A stretch of DNA of 64,000 nucleotides from Gimesia algae (lineage in GTDB: Bacteria > Planctomycetota > Planctomycetia > Planctomycetales > Planctomycetaceae), in NCBI RefSeq assembly GCF_007746795.1, contig NZ_CP036343.1, forward strand, positions 1,616,531-1,680,530, written 5' to 3'. Positions 44,604-53,789 of the stretch are shown piece after piece. The translations under genes and the position numbers were made by a program. The number at the start of each line of letters is the position of its first letter. Position 1 is the stretch's first letter. Below the pieces are notes generated by a model that did no database searches, had not been told where the DNA came from, and saw only the letters and a list, made by a program, of their open reading frames with translations.

Positions 44604-45077
44604 ATGTCGTCTGAAATCTCTTTGAAGAATTCAAAAATACTCATCGCAGATGACAATCATCAGAACTGCGAACTGCTGGACGCGTATCTGCTGGACGAAG
44701 GCTATGAAACTTTTATGGCCTACGATGGGAAAGAGACACTGGAAAAGGTCGCTGAAATTGACCCTGATCTGATCCTGCTGGACATTATGATGCCGAAACT
44801 GAGTGGATACGAAGTGTGTGCCCAGCTCAAACAGAGTGATGAAACAAAAGACATTCCGATCCTCGTGATCACCGCACTGAATGAAATGGGCGATATCGAG
44901 AAGTCGGTTCAGGCCGGCTGCGATGACTTTTTGACCAAGCCCGTCAATCGAATCGAATTAACGACCCGCGTCCGCTCTCTGTTACGTGTCAGACACCTGA
45001 CACATGAGCGCGATCGTCTGCTGGCTTATCTCGCTGAAGTAGAAGGCACGACCCGCTCTACTTCCAGCGAGTCATAA
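44604..45077 (+). CDS. Receiver-only response regulator
   Basis: 157 residues from ATG 44604; GTG 44562 is an open alternative. A CheY-like receiver domain fills most of it: SKILIADDNHQNCELLDAYLLDEGYE, the phospho-acceptor Asp in LILLDIMMPKLSGYEV, VITALNE, and the Lys in FLTKPVN. A short helical tail (RVRSLLRVRHLTHERDRLLAYLAEVE) resembles the PleD/stalk linker but no output domain follows. It probably signals by protein contact. No histidine kinase gene is adjacent. Confidence 0.87.
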   Translation: MSSEISLKNSKILIADDNHQNCELLDAYLLDEGYETFMAYDGKETLEKVAEIDPDLILLDIMMPKLSGYEVCAQLKQSDETKDIPILVITALNEMGDIEKSVQAGCDDFLTKPVNRIELTTRVRSLLRVRHLTHERDRLLAYLAEVEGTTRSTSSES

Positions 45078-45081
45078 ATAC

Positions 45082-45109
45082 AGTGGCAAGCCACTTTCCC
45101 TAGGGAAAG
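45082..45109. terminator. Adjacent hairpins after response regulator
   Basis: A small hairpin AGTGG-CAAG-CCACT (45082-45095) merges into the 16-bp palindrome CTTTCCCTAGGGAAAG (45094-45109), a few bases after the stop. No U-run follows. It could be a terminator or an mRNA 3' structure. Confidence 0.35.
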
Positions 45110-45229
45110 ATTTGCGGTCTGCTCCAACTTCTAAATTCTGCTCAGTCCCGGCGACGTCTGCCTCTGAGTCTCGCTGTACTTGTTTGCCGGACACTGACGA
45201 TCCTGCGACCCTTTGATTAGAAAACTCTC

Positions 45230-46480
45230 ATGAGTGATTCAGAACCCTCGGTCTCCGAAGACCAAGTCGCCACCGATACCAGACCAACTCCACGCGTCAT
45301 ACTGAAACCGCGACGCGCGCTTCCCTTTTTCGGACGACATCCCTGGGTATTTGCCGGCGCGATCTCCCGCATCGAGGGCAATCCGAATACCGGTCAAGAA
45401 GTGATCCTGCTCTCCGACAAAGGTGAATTTATCGCCCACGGGCTGTTCAACCCCAACAGTAACATTCGCGTCCGCCTGTATTCCTGGGATGAGTCGGCAG
45501 TCCTTGACGACGCGTTCTGGACCAACCGGCTTCAGCAGGCAGTGGCGTTACGGGAACAGGTCGGGCTGTTGGAGAACTTTGAGACTTCCGGTTGCCGAGT
45601 AGTCTTCAGTGAAGCCGATCAGCTTTCAGGACTGACAATTGACCGTTACGGCGCCTGGTTCCTGGTCCAGTTTTCCAGCCTGGCGCTCTCGCAGAAACAG
45701 GACCTGATTATTCGCTTCCTCAAAGAGCGTTTTCCTGCCAGGGGGATCTGGTTGAGAACCGAAAAAGGGATGCGGGAAGCCGAAGGACTGGAAATTTCCG
45801 ATCAGCTCCTGGATGGCGAAGAACCGCCGGCTCATTTCTTCCTGGAGGAAAACGGGATTCGTTACGGCATGAGCATGGTCACCGGTCAGAAAACCGGCTT
45901 TTACCTGGATCAGCGGGAAAACCGTCTCGCCGCGGCCCGCTATCTTAAGAATCACCGAACGCTGGAACTGCATTGTTATACCGGCGCTTTTGCTCTGAAT
46001 GCTGTCATCCACGGACAGGCACAATCTGTATTGTCTTACGACTCTTCACAGTCTGCCATCGATCAGGCCACCGCGAACGCCGAGCTCAACGGGATTGGGA
46101 GTCGCATTCGCTTTCAGACTGGCAAAGCTTATGCAGTCCTGGAACAGTTTAAAGCAGAAGGGGAACAGTTCGATTCGATCATTCTCGATCCCCCCAAAAT
46201 GGCCCGACACCGCAGTGGGGTCAAGCAGGCATTGAAAGGTTATTTCAGTCTCAATCGTCTGGCATTTGATGTATTGAAACCGGGTGGCATCCTGATTACC
46301 TGCAGTTGCTCCGGTTTGATCAGCCAGGTGGAGTTTCAGCAGATGCTCGCATCGGTTTCACAACACACCGGGCGGCACATGCAGGTCCTGGAACAACGCA
46401 GCCAGCCAGCCGACCACCCCGTCTCTCCCAGTTGCCCCGAAAATCAATACTTAAAATGTTTTATCTGCCGTGTTCTGTAA
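45230..46480 (+). CDS. Class I rRNA methyltransferase (RlmI-like)
   Basis: 416 residues. An N-terminal PUA domain (RVILKPRRALPFFGRHPWVFAGAISRIEG) is followed by a linker and a Rossmann methyltransferase with LELHCYTGAFALNAV and ILDPPKMARHRSGVKQALKGY, the signature of 23S rRNA m5C1962 methyltransferase (RlmI). The TCSCSG motif supplies the catalytic cysteine region. It probably methylates cytosine in 23S rRNA. The next gene is also methyltransferase-like, 60 bp downstream. Confidence 0.87.
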   Translation: MSDSEPSVSEDQVATDTRPTPRVILKPRRALPFFGRHPWVFAGAISRIEGNPNTGQEVILLSDKGEFIAHGLFNPNSNIRVRLYSWDESAVLDDAFWTNRLQQAVALREQVGLLENFETSGCRVVFSEADQLSGLTIDRYGAWFLVQFSSLALSQKQDLIIRFLKERFPARGIWLRTEKGMREAEGLEISDQLLDGEEPPAHFFLEENGIRYGMSMVTGQKTGFYLDQRENRLAAARYLKNHRTLELHCYTGAFALNAVIHGQAQSVLSYDSSQSAIDQATANAELNGIGSRIRFQTGKAYAVLEQFKAEGEQFDSIILDPPKMARHRSGVKQALKGYFSLNRLAFDVLKPGGILITCSCSGLISQVEFQQMLASVSQHTGRHMQVLEQRSQPADHPVSPSCPENQYLKCFICRVL

Positions 46481-46540
46481 GTACGCTCTCATCTGAGTAC
46501 GACATCACAACACAGCCACTGTCTTGAAAATTGAAACAAC

Positions 46541-47635
46541 ATGTCGCGTAAGTCGAAAAAAAAACAACGTCAAAAAAGACAGGCACCTCCGCCGGAACAG
46601 CTGCTGTTGGATTATCTGCCTGCGGACTGGAGCTCTACACAGACGCTCTGCTTTCAGTCCAATCTGTATCCACTCACGACTGCGATGATGAAGCGTGTCT
46701 CAGAAACAGATCGGATCGACTGTTTCAGCTACGATAAAACGATTGCACAGCGGATCCAGCATAAATGCAGTCTCCTGCAGGAAGAGCAGGAACAAACGCC
46801 CGTTTGGAATACTTTCTGCAACAGCGAATTTCCCACAGGCGATTATGAGGCCGTGCTGCTGCCACTCTCAGAACAGTTTTCCGATGAACTGGCGCGCGAA
46901 CTGACACTTTCTGCGGCGTACGCGCTGCAGACGGGCGGTACGCTGACGATCGCTTCTTCACGCACCAAAGATTATGAATATCATAAATTTCTGCAGACAC
47001 TGTTCGACAAAGTCACACGTATTGTCTCTGATGCCGGCATCATCTACCAGGGCAAGCGACAGCAGACACTGCCTGAGAAAAAATGTCTACAGGACGAGTC
47101 TGCCATGCGTGAAGGCGGGCAACTGCTTTACGCCTACACACAGCCGGGTGTCTTCAGTCACCGTCGACCGAACCAGAGTGCCCGCGCGCTAATCAACCTG
47201 ATGGAACTCTCTGACGAATCCTCCATCCTCAATCTGGAGTGTGGTTCCGGGATTGTCTCGTTTGTGGCAGCGACCCGCTGTCCTGGTGCTCAGATTCATG
47301 CCATCGACGGCAATGCCCGGGCGGTCAAATGCACAGAGCAGGGGATCAAGAAGAATCAACTCTCGAATGTATCAGTGAAATTAGCTGCGATTGACGAAGG
47401 CATCATGCCTGAGAGCTATGATTACCTGTTGACCAATAAATCTTATTTTAACAGCGAAGAGCAGGGCGAAGCCTTTCTGCAAATGTGCCTGCGGGCATTG
47501 AAGCCAGGGGGACTGCTGCAGTTCTCTACCAAACAGTATCAATGGTATGCGCATCGACTGCTCGACCTGTTCACTGATGTCGCCATCGATGGGGCCGTTC
47601 ACCATTTCATGCTCACTGCCAGAAAACCGGAATAA
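46541..47635 (+). CDS. RsmC/RlmG-like methyltransferase with altered motif IV
   Basis: 364 residues, beginning with a strongly basic stretch (MSRKSKKKQRQKRQAPPP). The C-terminal methyltransferase half has motif I ILNLECGSGIVSFVAA, AIDGNARAV and then DYLLTNKSYFNSEEQGEAFLQMCLRALKPGG. In RsmC/RlmG enzymes motif IV is NPPF/Y; here it is NKSY, so the guanine-N2 methyl transfer may be lost or changed. The layout still fits the RsmC/RlmG type. It lies directly behind the rRNA methyltransferase gene and may be co-transcribed. Confidence 0.75.
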   Translation: MSRKSKKKQRQKRQAPPPEQLLLDYLPADWSSTQTLCFQSNLYPLTTAMMKRVSETDRIDCFSYDKTIAQRIQHKCSLLQEEQEQTPVWNTFCNSEFPTGDYEAVLLPLSEQFSDELARELTLSAAYALQTGGTLTIASSRTKDYEYHKFLQTLFDKVTRIVSDAGIIYQGKRQQTLPEKKCLQDESAMREGGQLLYAYTQPGVFSHRRPNQSARALINLMELSDESSILNLECGSGIVSFVAATRCPGAQIHAIDGNARAVKCTEQGIKKNQLSNVSVKLAAIDEGIMPESYDYLLTNKSYFNSEEQGEAFLQMCLRALKPGGLLQFSTKQYQWYAHRLLDLFTDVAIDGAVHHFMLTARKPE

Positions 47636-47934
47636 GATCTTCTCCGCTGGCTGTACAGCCCCCATTTCTTCCGATATTGCGCACGCCTTCATACACAACA
47701 GGGCGCATTTCTTATCGTGCATTCTGTCTGAAAAATCACCTGTAGACAGATATATCACTCCCGATTTTATGAGTCAGATTCTGTTTTTTTCTGATCTTTT
47801 CCCAAGAAATCCTCGTTGACAACGAAGAACGGATGTGAAAATATCATTTAATAACGCTAAAACAACTCTTGATGGAGCTGAAACCAGACCGTCTGGACTG
47901 TGAAACAGATTGCTCTTTTCAGAAGGAGGCTGAT
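47636..47934. other. Intergenic region
   Basis: 299 bp between the RsmC-like gene and the NlpC/P60-like gene. It is moderately AT-rich. The only clear element is AAGGAGG at 47923-47929, the ribosome site of the next gene. I found no RNA structure. Confidence 0.45.
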
Positions 47935-48663
47935 ATGTCATTATTCCTGTCAATTGCGGTCCTCGCAGCGACACCACAGGATACCCAAAGGAATGAACAG
48001 CCAGTCGAGGCTGCAATACCACTGATGACTTCAAATTTTTCTACTTTCGACCAGCTGGCCGATTCCCTTACTTCTCGAGTGCAAACGGGAACCCTGCTGT
48101 TCAGTAAAGGCGATTGCCTTGCCGTTCGAATTTATACACAAAGCGCTTACACCCATGTCGCCATGATCGTGATGCGAAATGGCGAACCCCTGGTCTACGA
48201 CAGTATGAACGGGGTTGGTGCCCGCTGCCTGACGTTGAAAAACTATCTGAATACGCAACGACCGGCAACCATACACGTGTTTCAACCCAATGCCGCGTTT
48301 AATCCAACGATGACTGCGCGATACGAACGCTACCTGGATCAGAAGCTGGGAACTCCCTACTCAATCCGGCATCATCTCACTGGCGCGCGCGCCCGAGGGA
48401 TTCACTGCGCTGAATATGCTATTGATGCACTCTCAGCCTGCCATCTAATGAAGGCCCAGTCACCGGCGAAAGTTTCTCCTGCTTCTCTGGTCACGGGCAT
48501 TGTTCAGGCAGATCGCTATTCGCCCTCGATCATCTTTGAACTGGAACGACCTCCGCTTGTGGCAGAAAAGCCTCGCAACTGGTGCCATCAACTCTGGATG
48601 GATACAAAGAACTGCACTTCTGCCTGCTGCGTCAAACTGCGTGGCTGGGTTCTCTGCCAGTAA
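47935..48663 (+). CDS. Permuted NlpC/P60 (YiiX-like) cysteine hydrolase
   Basis: 242 residues from ATG 47935, which follows a perfect AAGGAGG with 5-nt spacing; an upstream frame start at 47869 lacks such a site. The circularly permuted papain-like order is seen: TGTLLFSKGDCLAVRIYTQSAYTHVAMIVM with His74 first, then GIHCAEYAIDAL with Cys158. Members act on peptides, lipids or amides; the substrate is not known. A short hydrophobic start (MSLFLSIAVLAAT) may be a signal peptide. The end is rich in Cys and Trp. Confidence 0.78.
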   Translation: MSLFLSIAVLAATPQDTQRNEQPVEAAIPLMTSNFSTFDQLADSLTSRVQTGTLLFSKGDCLAVRIYTQSAYTHVAMIVMRNGEPLVYDSMNGVGARCLTLKNYLNTQRPATIHVFQPNAAFNPTMTARYERYLDQKLGTPYSIRHHLTGARARGIHCAEYAIDALSACHLMKAQSPAKVSPASLVTGIVQADRYSPSIIFELERPPLVAEKPRNWCHQLWMDTKNCTSACCVKLRGWVLCQ

Positions 48664-48817
48664 ACTGCAGTCATCTGCCCGGTTTATTTTTACACAGATC
48701 TTCTGTGAAATCCGGGAAAGATCAGCAAACACTGCTTGAAACTGCGCAACCGGTCAGCGAGAATCTGAGAAAGAATTCTTCGTAAGTGTGACCTGTTTCG
48801 TATTTGAAAGCGCCACA

Positions 48818-49942
48818 ATGATCAAGACCTTTCAGGACCGACAAACAAAAACTCAGCATGCGATTTTAAATCGTTCGGCATTCGGACTACTGTTACTCAT
48901 ATTCGGTACACCCACGGCGGTCTTCTCTCAGGAAAAGACTGGCGAACCTCAAACGGTTTCCATTCAGCGTGAGTCAATCACACTCAGACATCCGCGGGAT
49001 TACTATGTTCCCCTCAATCTGAAACCACTGCGTTCTCTGTCCATTGCCGCGCCCATTGATGGCATCATACACACCGTCGAAGTCAAACCCGGAGACAAGC
49101 CGACCGCCAAAACAGTAGTGGTCCGAATGGATTCTTCGATTCCCCAGGCAGAGCTGGATCGGGCAGAAGCTGCTTTGGAAGTGGCCCGTGAGGAACAGAA
49201 AAATGCCACGGGCAAAGCGGCGGCTATCGCAAAAGCAAACGTGGCGCTGGCGGAAGCAGATTTGAAGCTCGCCGGTATTCGCATGGAACAGACGATTATT
49301 CGCGCACCATTCGAAGGAGAAATCTTCCGAATCCTTGCTGCTCCCGGCGCATTCGTCAGAGCAGGGGAGCCCCTGGTCGAACTGGGGGATACCTCAAAAC
49401 TGCAAGTAGAAGTCCCCCTCTCGCGCGAACAGGCCCAGAAGGGGGCCAGCATCAGTCTGAATGTGGAGGAACAGGCCACCCAGGCGACCGTGGATCAGGT
49501 TCTGCCATTAGCACCACAGTTCGAGAAACTCCGTGATCTGGCAAAGTCCATCACATCTGTCGTCGTGATTCTGGATAACAAAAACGCCCAATTCAAACCA
49601 GGACAGTCCGTCAGCGTGGAGTTAATCCCACGTTATCCGATTGCTGAAGTCCCCACGGTCTCCGTCTCAAATACGCCGGAAGGGGTGCGAAAAATTCAAA
49701 TTGTGCGTGAAAATGTGATCAGAGACCTCACACCCCAGATCCTGGGACAAATTGGCCCGGAACGTCTGTATGTTTCTGCTCCCTTTAATAAGGAGGATGA
49801 AATCATCGTCAGCACATCACAACCACTGACAGACGGAACACAGGTACAACCCCGGCTGACCGTGGGAAAATCACAAACTGCACCATCTGCCACCCCAGGC
49901 AGTCAGCCCGCAAAACCACCTGAAAAAAAGGTCAGCTTTTAG
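48818..49942 (+). CDS. HlyD-type membrane fusion protein (RND efflux adaptor)
   Basis: 374 residues from ATG 48818; GTG 48788 would add ten residues. A signal peptide ends near VFSQEKTG. The order biotinyl-lipoyl half-domain (LRSLSIAAPIDGIIHTVEVKPGDKPT), alpha-hairpin (LDRAEAALEVAREEQKN ... NVALAEADLKLAG), second lipoyl half (QTIIRAPFEGEIFRILAAPGAFVRAGEPLVELGD) and beta-barrel is standard. It would link an inner-membrane pump to the outer envelope. No pump or outer-membrane channel gene is adjacent, so its partner lies elsewhere. Confidence 0.85.
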   Translation: MIKTFQDRQTKTQHAILNRSAFGLLLLIFGTPTAVFSQEKTGEPQTVSIQRESITLRHPRDYYVPLNLKPLRSLSIAAPIDGIIHTVEVKPGDKPTAKTVVVRMDSSIPQAELDRAEAALEVAREEQKNATGKAAAIAKANVALAEADLKLAGIRMEQTIIRAPFEGEIFRILAAPGAFVRAGEPLVELGDTSKLQVEVPLSREQAQKGASISLNVEEQATQATVDQVLPLAPQFEKLRDLAKSITSVVVILDNKNAQFKPGQSVSVELIPRYPIAEVPTVSVSNTPEGVRKIQIVRENVIRDLTPQILGQIGPERLYVSAPFNKEDEIIVSTSQPLTDGTQVQPRLTVGKSQTAPSATPGSQPAKPPEKKVSF

Positions 49943-50134
49943 AATCCATTGTTTCGCTGGGTAATACAGCTCGTTACACTATATTATGCGATGCCAAGTC
50001 CTGTCCGATTCCATTGATTCACAGGCCCAATTTCAGATTCCTCACAGAAATCGGGTTTTGGCAGATCATTGTCATTGGCTACAATGATGTCCGACGGATC
50101 TACGTCGAATCACTTAACAGCAAGAGGTTGCGCA

Positions 50135-51643
50135 GTGGCTGAAACAGAAACTACAGAAGCAGACAATATCGTTGATGAATATGAGCTGGTGAATCTCATT
50201 GTAGATGGGTCAACAACTCAAATCTGGGAAGTAAAAGAACAGGGGGGGACCAACAGTTTCGTAATGAAACGGCTGCTGCCCGAACCGATGAAAAAACCGG
50301 AAATCGTCGCGACCATGAAACTGGAAGCGAAAGTGGCTGCTTCACTTGATCATCCCAATCTTATTCATCTGCATAAATTTGTCAAAAACAAAAAACACGT
50401 CTACCTGTTGATGGATTACTTCCGGGCCCCGAATCTGCGGTCACAGCTTTCATCAGATCGCCAGAGCGTGCAGGCCCGCCTCCGCAAGTTGATTGAATCG
50501 ACGGGAATGGCGATAGGGCACATGCATGAAAAGGGCTGGGTCCACAAAGATATTAAACCCGAAAATATTCTGATCAGCAAAAGTTCGGAAGTAAAAATCA
50601 TCGACTTTGGGCTGGCGGTCCCGATTGCCAAAGGGCTGGGTAAGCTGTTCGGCAAACCCAAAGCAGTACAGGGGACCCGCTCTTATATCGCTCCCGAAAC
50701 AATCAAAAAACTGCCTCTGGGACCAGCGGCTGACATCTACAGCCTGGGAATCACAATCTTCGAAATCCTGACCGGCAAAACCCCTTTCCATGGAGAGAAC
50801 CCCAAGGAAGTCCTGTTAAAACATATCTCCGAAAAGCCCCCGTACGCCTCCAGCTTTAATCCGAACGTCACACCGGAAATGGATGAATTTATTCTGAAGA
50901 TGCTCGCCAAGAAACCGGAGAACCGTTTTGCTTCCATGGAAGAAGTCGTCTCGACCATTCGAAACCTGAAGATGTTCAAAGCAGAAATTTCAGAGGTCAT
51001 CGCGCAGGAAAAAGCGGAAGCGGATGAGGCTGAAAAAGAATCCATGAAGGAAAAACGTCTCGACAGTCGTGCGGATGCGCGGCTCTCTGAACTGGTCAAA
51101 GAAAATCCGGAACTCGCGAAGCAATTGATTGCTGATCGTAAAGCCAACGCCAAACCCAAGCCCAAACCGGAACCAGCTCCACAGAAAAAACCACAGCAGC
51201 AACAGCCTCCTCAGCCCATGCCCGGAGGCTATCCGCCTCAGTACCAGCAACCCATCTATCCGCCGCAATATCAGCAACCAATGTACCCGCCACAGTACCA
51301 GGGGCAACCCATGCCTCCCGGCGGATATCCACCACCACAGGGATACCCACAGCAACCTTATCCACCACAGCAATACCCTCAACAACCTTATCAGCAACAA
51401 CCATACCCGCCCCAGCCACAGCATCCGGGACAGCAGCCACCACCACAGCAACAACCTCCGGCGCAACAGCAGCCTGCTACGCAACCTCCGGCTGCGAATG
51501 CGCCTCCGCAGTCGCCGGCTCCTCAACAGGCCCCGAAACCACCTCAAAATCAGCCGGAACCACCAAAAAATGAAGAGAAAGAGCAAAAATCCAAAAATGA
51601 TGACGATCTTCCCTTCATGGATGAATTGCCGGATGTGTTCTGA
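50135..51643 (+). CDS. Soluble Ser/Thr protein kinase with Pro/Gln-rich tail
   Basis: 502 residues from GTG 50135 (AAGAGG 7 nt upstream); an ATG frame from 50069 lacks a ribosome site. The N-lobe has no glycine loop (LVNLIVDGSTTQIWEVKE) but keeps the ATP lysine in FVMKRLL. The catalytic motif is HKD instead of HRD (GWVHKDIKPENIL), followed by DFGLA and YIAPETIKK. After about 310 there is a charged helical linker, then about 130 residues rich in Pro, Gln and Tyr with repeated YPPQYQQP units. No transmembrane helix. The altered HKD and missing loop suggest weak or specialised activity. Confidence 0.87.
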   Translation: MAETETTEADNIVDEYELVNLIVDGSTTQIWEVKEQGGTNSFVMKRLLPEPMKKPEIVATMKLEAKVAASLDHPNLIHLHKFVKNKKHVYLLMDYFRAPNLRSQLSSDRQSVQARLRKLIESTGMAIGHMHEKGWVHKDIKPENILISKSSEVKIIDFGLAVPIAKGLGKLFGKPKAVQGTRSYIAPETIKKLPLGPAADIYSLGITIFEILTGKTPFHGENPKEVLLKHISEKPPYASSFNPNVTPEMDEFILKMLAKKPENRFASMEEVVSTIRNLKMFKAEISEVIAQEKAEADEAEKESMKEKRLDSRADARLSELVKENPELAKQLIADRKANAKPKPKPEPAPQKKPQQQQPPQPMPGGYPPQYQQPIYPPQYQQPMYPPQYQGQPMPPGGYPPPQGYPQQPYPPQQYPQQPYQQQPYPPQPQHPGQQPPPQQQPPAQQQPATQPPAANAPPQSPAPQQAPKPPQNQPEPPKNEEKEQKSKNDDDLPFMDELPDVF

Positions 51644-51740
51644 AAACATAAAATCTTCCAGGAATTGCCTGCATCTGGTAAACTGGCTGGCATCTTTTTC
51701 ACTATCTATCCATACATTTTAATACGCGGTCTCAAATACT

Positions 51741-52718
51741 ATGTCTGTTATGAATCAGCTTCCGTTCGAGCGTCCCATCTACGAACTGGAAGAGCAGCTC
51801 AAGAAAATTGAGCAGGAACCCAATCCGACCCCCAATACCAAAGACGCCATTCGCAATATGCGACTGGAAATCACGCGTATGAAACGTGAGATCTTTGAAA
51901 ACCTGGATGCCTGGGACACATGCAAAGTCGCCCGTCATGCGGAACGACCACAGACACTCGATTACCTGGAACTCGTATTTGATGAATTCGTCGAACTGCA
52001 TGGCGACAAAGCCATCGGTGACGACCGTGCGATTCTGACGGGCCTTGCGAAACTGGACGGTCAGAAAGTCATGTTTGTCGGACAGCAGAAAGGACGCACG
52101 TTAAAAGAGCGCACCGAATGCTATTACGGCTGTGCTCATCCGGAAGGCTACCGCAAAGCCCTTTCCAAAATGAAGATGGCAGAAAAATTCGGAATCCCTG
52201 TTATCTGCCTGATCGATACCCCTGGTGCTTACCCGGGCATCAAGGCCGAAGAACAAGGGATCTCCTACAACATTGCAATCAACCTCAGGGAAATGTCGCT
52301 ACTGAAAACCCCCATCATCTGCGTCGTGATTGGCGAAGGGGGATCCGGGGGCGCAATTGGAATCGGCGTTGGCGATCACATCTCCGTACTGCAGTATGCC
52401 TACTATTCCGTGATCACAGCGGAAGGCTGTGCCGGCATCCTCTGGAAGGATGTGAAATATGCCAAAGAAGCGGCCAACGCTTTGAAGTTCACCAGTCAGA
52501 ATCTGCTCGAACTCGGCATCATCGACGAAGTCATTCCGGAACCACTGGGGGGTGCCCATCGAGATCATCGCCAGATGGCGACCGCATTGAAGGCTTCCTT
52601 ATCCGCCAACCTGAAGCACTTGACGAGCATCTCGAAAGATCAACTCGTCGATAATCGCTACGAAAAGTTCCGCAAGATCGGCAAGTTCCACGAAACACTC
52701 GAAGTAGAAACCGCATAA
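51741..52718 (+). CDS. accA: Acetyl-CoA carboxylase carboxyltransferase subunit alpha
   Basis: 325 residues, the usual length. The helical start LPFERPIYELEEQLKKIEQE, the CoA/biotin-binding block VMFVGQQKGRTLKERTECYYGCAHPEGYRKAL and the oxyanion region CLIDTPGAYPGIKAEEQG with GEGGSGGAIGIGVGD are diagnostic. With AccD it transfers carboxyl from biotin to acetyl-CoA in the first step of fatty acid synthesis. accD is not nearby. It is followed by a strong terminator. Confidence 0.97.
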   Translation: MSVMNQLPFERPIYELEEQLKKIEQEPNPTPNTKDAIRNMRLEITRMKREIFENLDAWDTCKVARHAERPQTLDYLELVFDEFVELHGDKAIGDDRAILTGLAKLDGQKVMFVGQQKGRTLKERTECYYGCAHPEGYRKALSKMKMAEKFGIPVICLIDTPGAYPGIKAEEQGISYNIAINLREMSLLKTPIICVVIGEGGSGGAIGIGVGDHISVLQYAYYSVITAEGCAGILWKDVKYAKEAANALKFTSQNLLELGIIDEVIPEPLGGAHRDHRQMATALKASLSANLKHLTSISKDQLVDNRYEKFRKIGKFHETLEVETA

Positions 52719-52755
52719 GACCGCCGCGGTCCCGGCATCGCAACAAAGATATCAG

Positions 52756-52809
52756 GCGTACGCCCGTTGAATTCCAGAAAGGAACCATCAATGGGCGTAC
52801 GCTTTTTTT
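52756..52809 (+). terminator. Rho-independent terminator after accA
   Basis: Arms GCGTACGCCC (52756-52765) and GGGCGTACGC (52793-52802) pair over 10 bp, followed directly by TTTTTTT (52803-52809). The loop is 27 nt. It lies about 40 bp after the accA stop codon. Confidence 0.88.
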
Positions 52810-53138
52810 CGTGGCTCGTGAAATGGTAGAAGCGTTTTGACAGAAGAGCGAGAGTGAATCTTTTCTCAATACGTCGTATCCTTGCCGCCTTAAGAATCTC
52901 AAGAACGCCTGCACAACTCTTCGCCTGCATGCAGCCGTGGCCCGTCAAAGTTCTGCCACTCTCAACCCGTCAGGGGCCCGTTTGGATGCTATGCTTTGAG
53001 TAGACGTTTCCGGTCGAGAAATCGATTGAGGATTGAGCCCTTGTTTTCATGCAACGCTGATGAAAACACTTCATTTGTTCGCGTGGATTGAAACCGGTCT
53101 CTCAGAGGCCCGTCAGCGAGTTAAAAATGGGAAGTGCG
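52810..53138. other. Intergenic region after accA terminator
   Basis: About 330 bp. I found no RNA gene, repeat or convincing promoter. Frames crossing it on the minus strand are antisense to accA and not credible. Confidence 0.45.
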
Positions 53139-53534
53139 ATGATCGAATCACAAATCCAGTTAGAGGCCACGAGAGACGCAAAGGTGCGCAAGCAGATCCG
53201 TGAAACCGTTCTCCGGGAAGTTGACTTCAAAGGGAACGAATCGACGGCAGAGATCGCAGTCAAATCGCCCCGAGCCACAGAGAAAATGGACGCCTGGAAA
53301 TCGCTGCTCAGAACCGGCCAGGTGACGCGGATCGAGACACGAAAACTGAGGTATCAAAAGACGATATCCCGTCGCTGGTTTCAGCATGGTCAGAACGTTC
53401 AACAGACGCGAACGATGATACTAACAAGGGATCACTCAGATCTCGTCGAGACACGGCAGCAGAGTGAAATCAACCTTGCTGTAAAACGGACTTCCACGAG
53501 AGAGCAGTCGCCTCTGTTTACATACCGCTTTTAA
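53139..53534 (+). CDS. Doubtful ORF, hypothetical
   Basis: 131 residues from ATG 53139 (GGGAAG 5 nt upstream); the open frame reaches back to a TTG at 53088. The product is very basic and charged (ATRDAKVRKQIRETVLREV, RIETRKLRYQKTISRRW) with no recognisable fold, and the codon pattern looks irregular compared with neighbours. It could be a real small nucleic-acid-binding protein or a chance frame. I lean to about one in three that it is expressed. Confidence 0.33.
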   Translation: MIESQIQLEATRDAKVRKQIRETVLREVDFKGNESTAEIAVKSPRATEKMDAWKSLLRTGQVTRIETRKLRYQKTISRRWFQHGQNVQQTRTMILTRDHSDLVETRQQSEINLAVKRTSTREQSPLFTYRF

Positions 53535-53789
53535 TGACGCTATCCAGGGCATGAGAGCACAGGCAACACAGCTATTCTCAATAAAGCACCCCACCACGAA
53601 CGTCCGATAATGTCCGTTATGTTAAGTTCGGCGTGATTTTCAGCCTGTTTTTATAGTGTTTACGATTCCCCTGATTCTACTCTCCCACTCAACGTACTAT
53701 TTAAAACTGAACTCTAAATATCTCTCAATGCATCTCTGCTTCAGCATCGCATTGATACTGAAAGCAGACTCGCATTCCGCCTTAGATTT

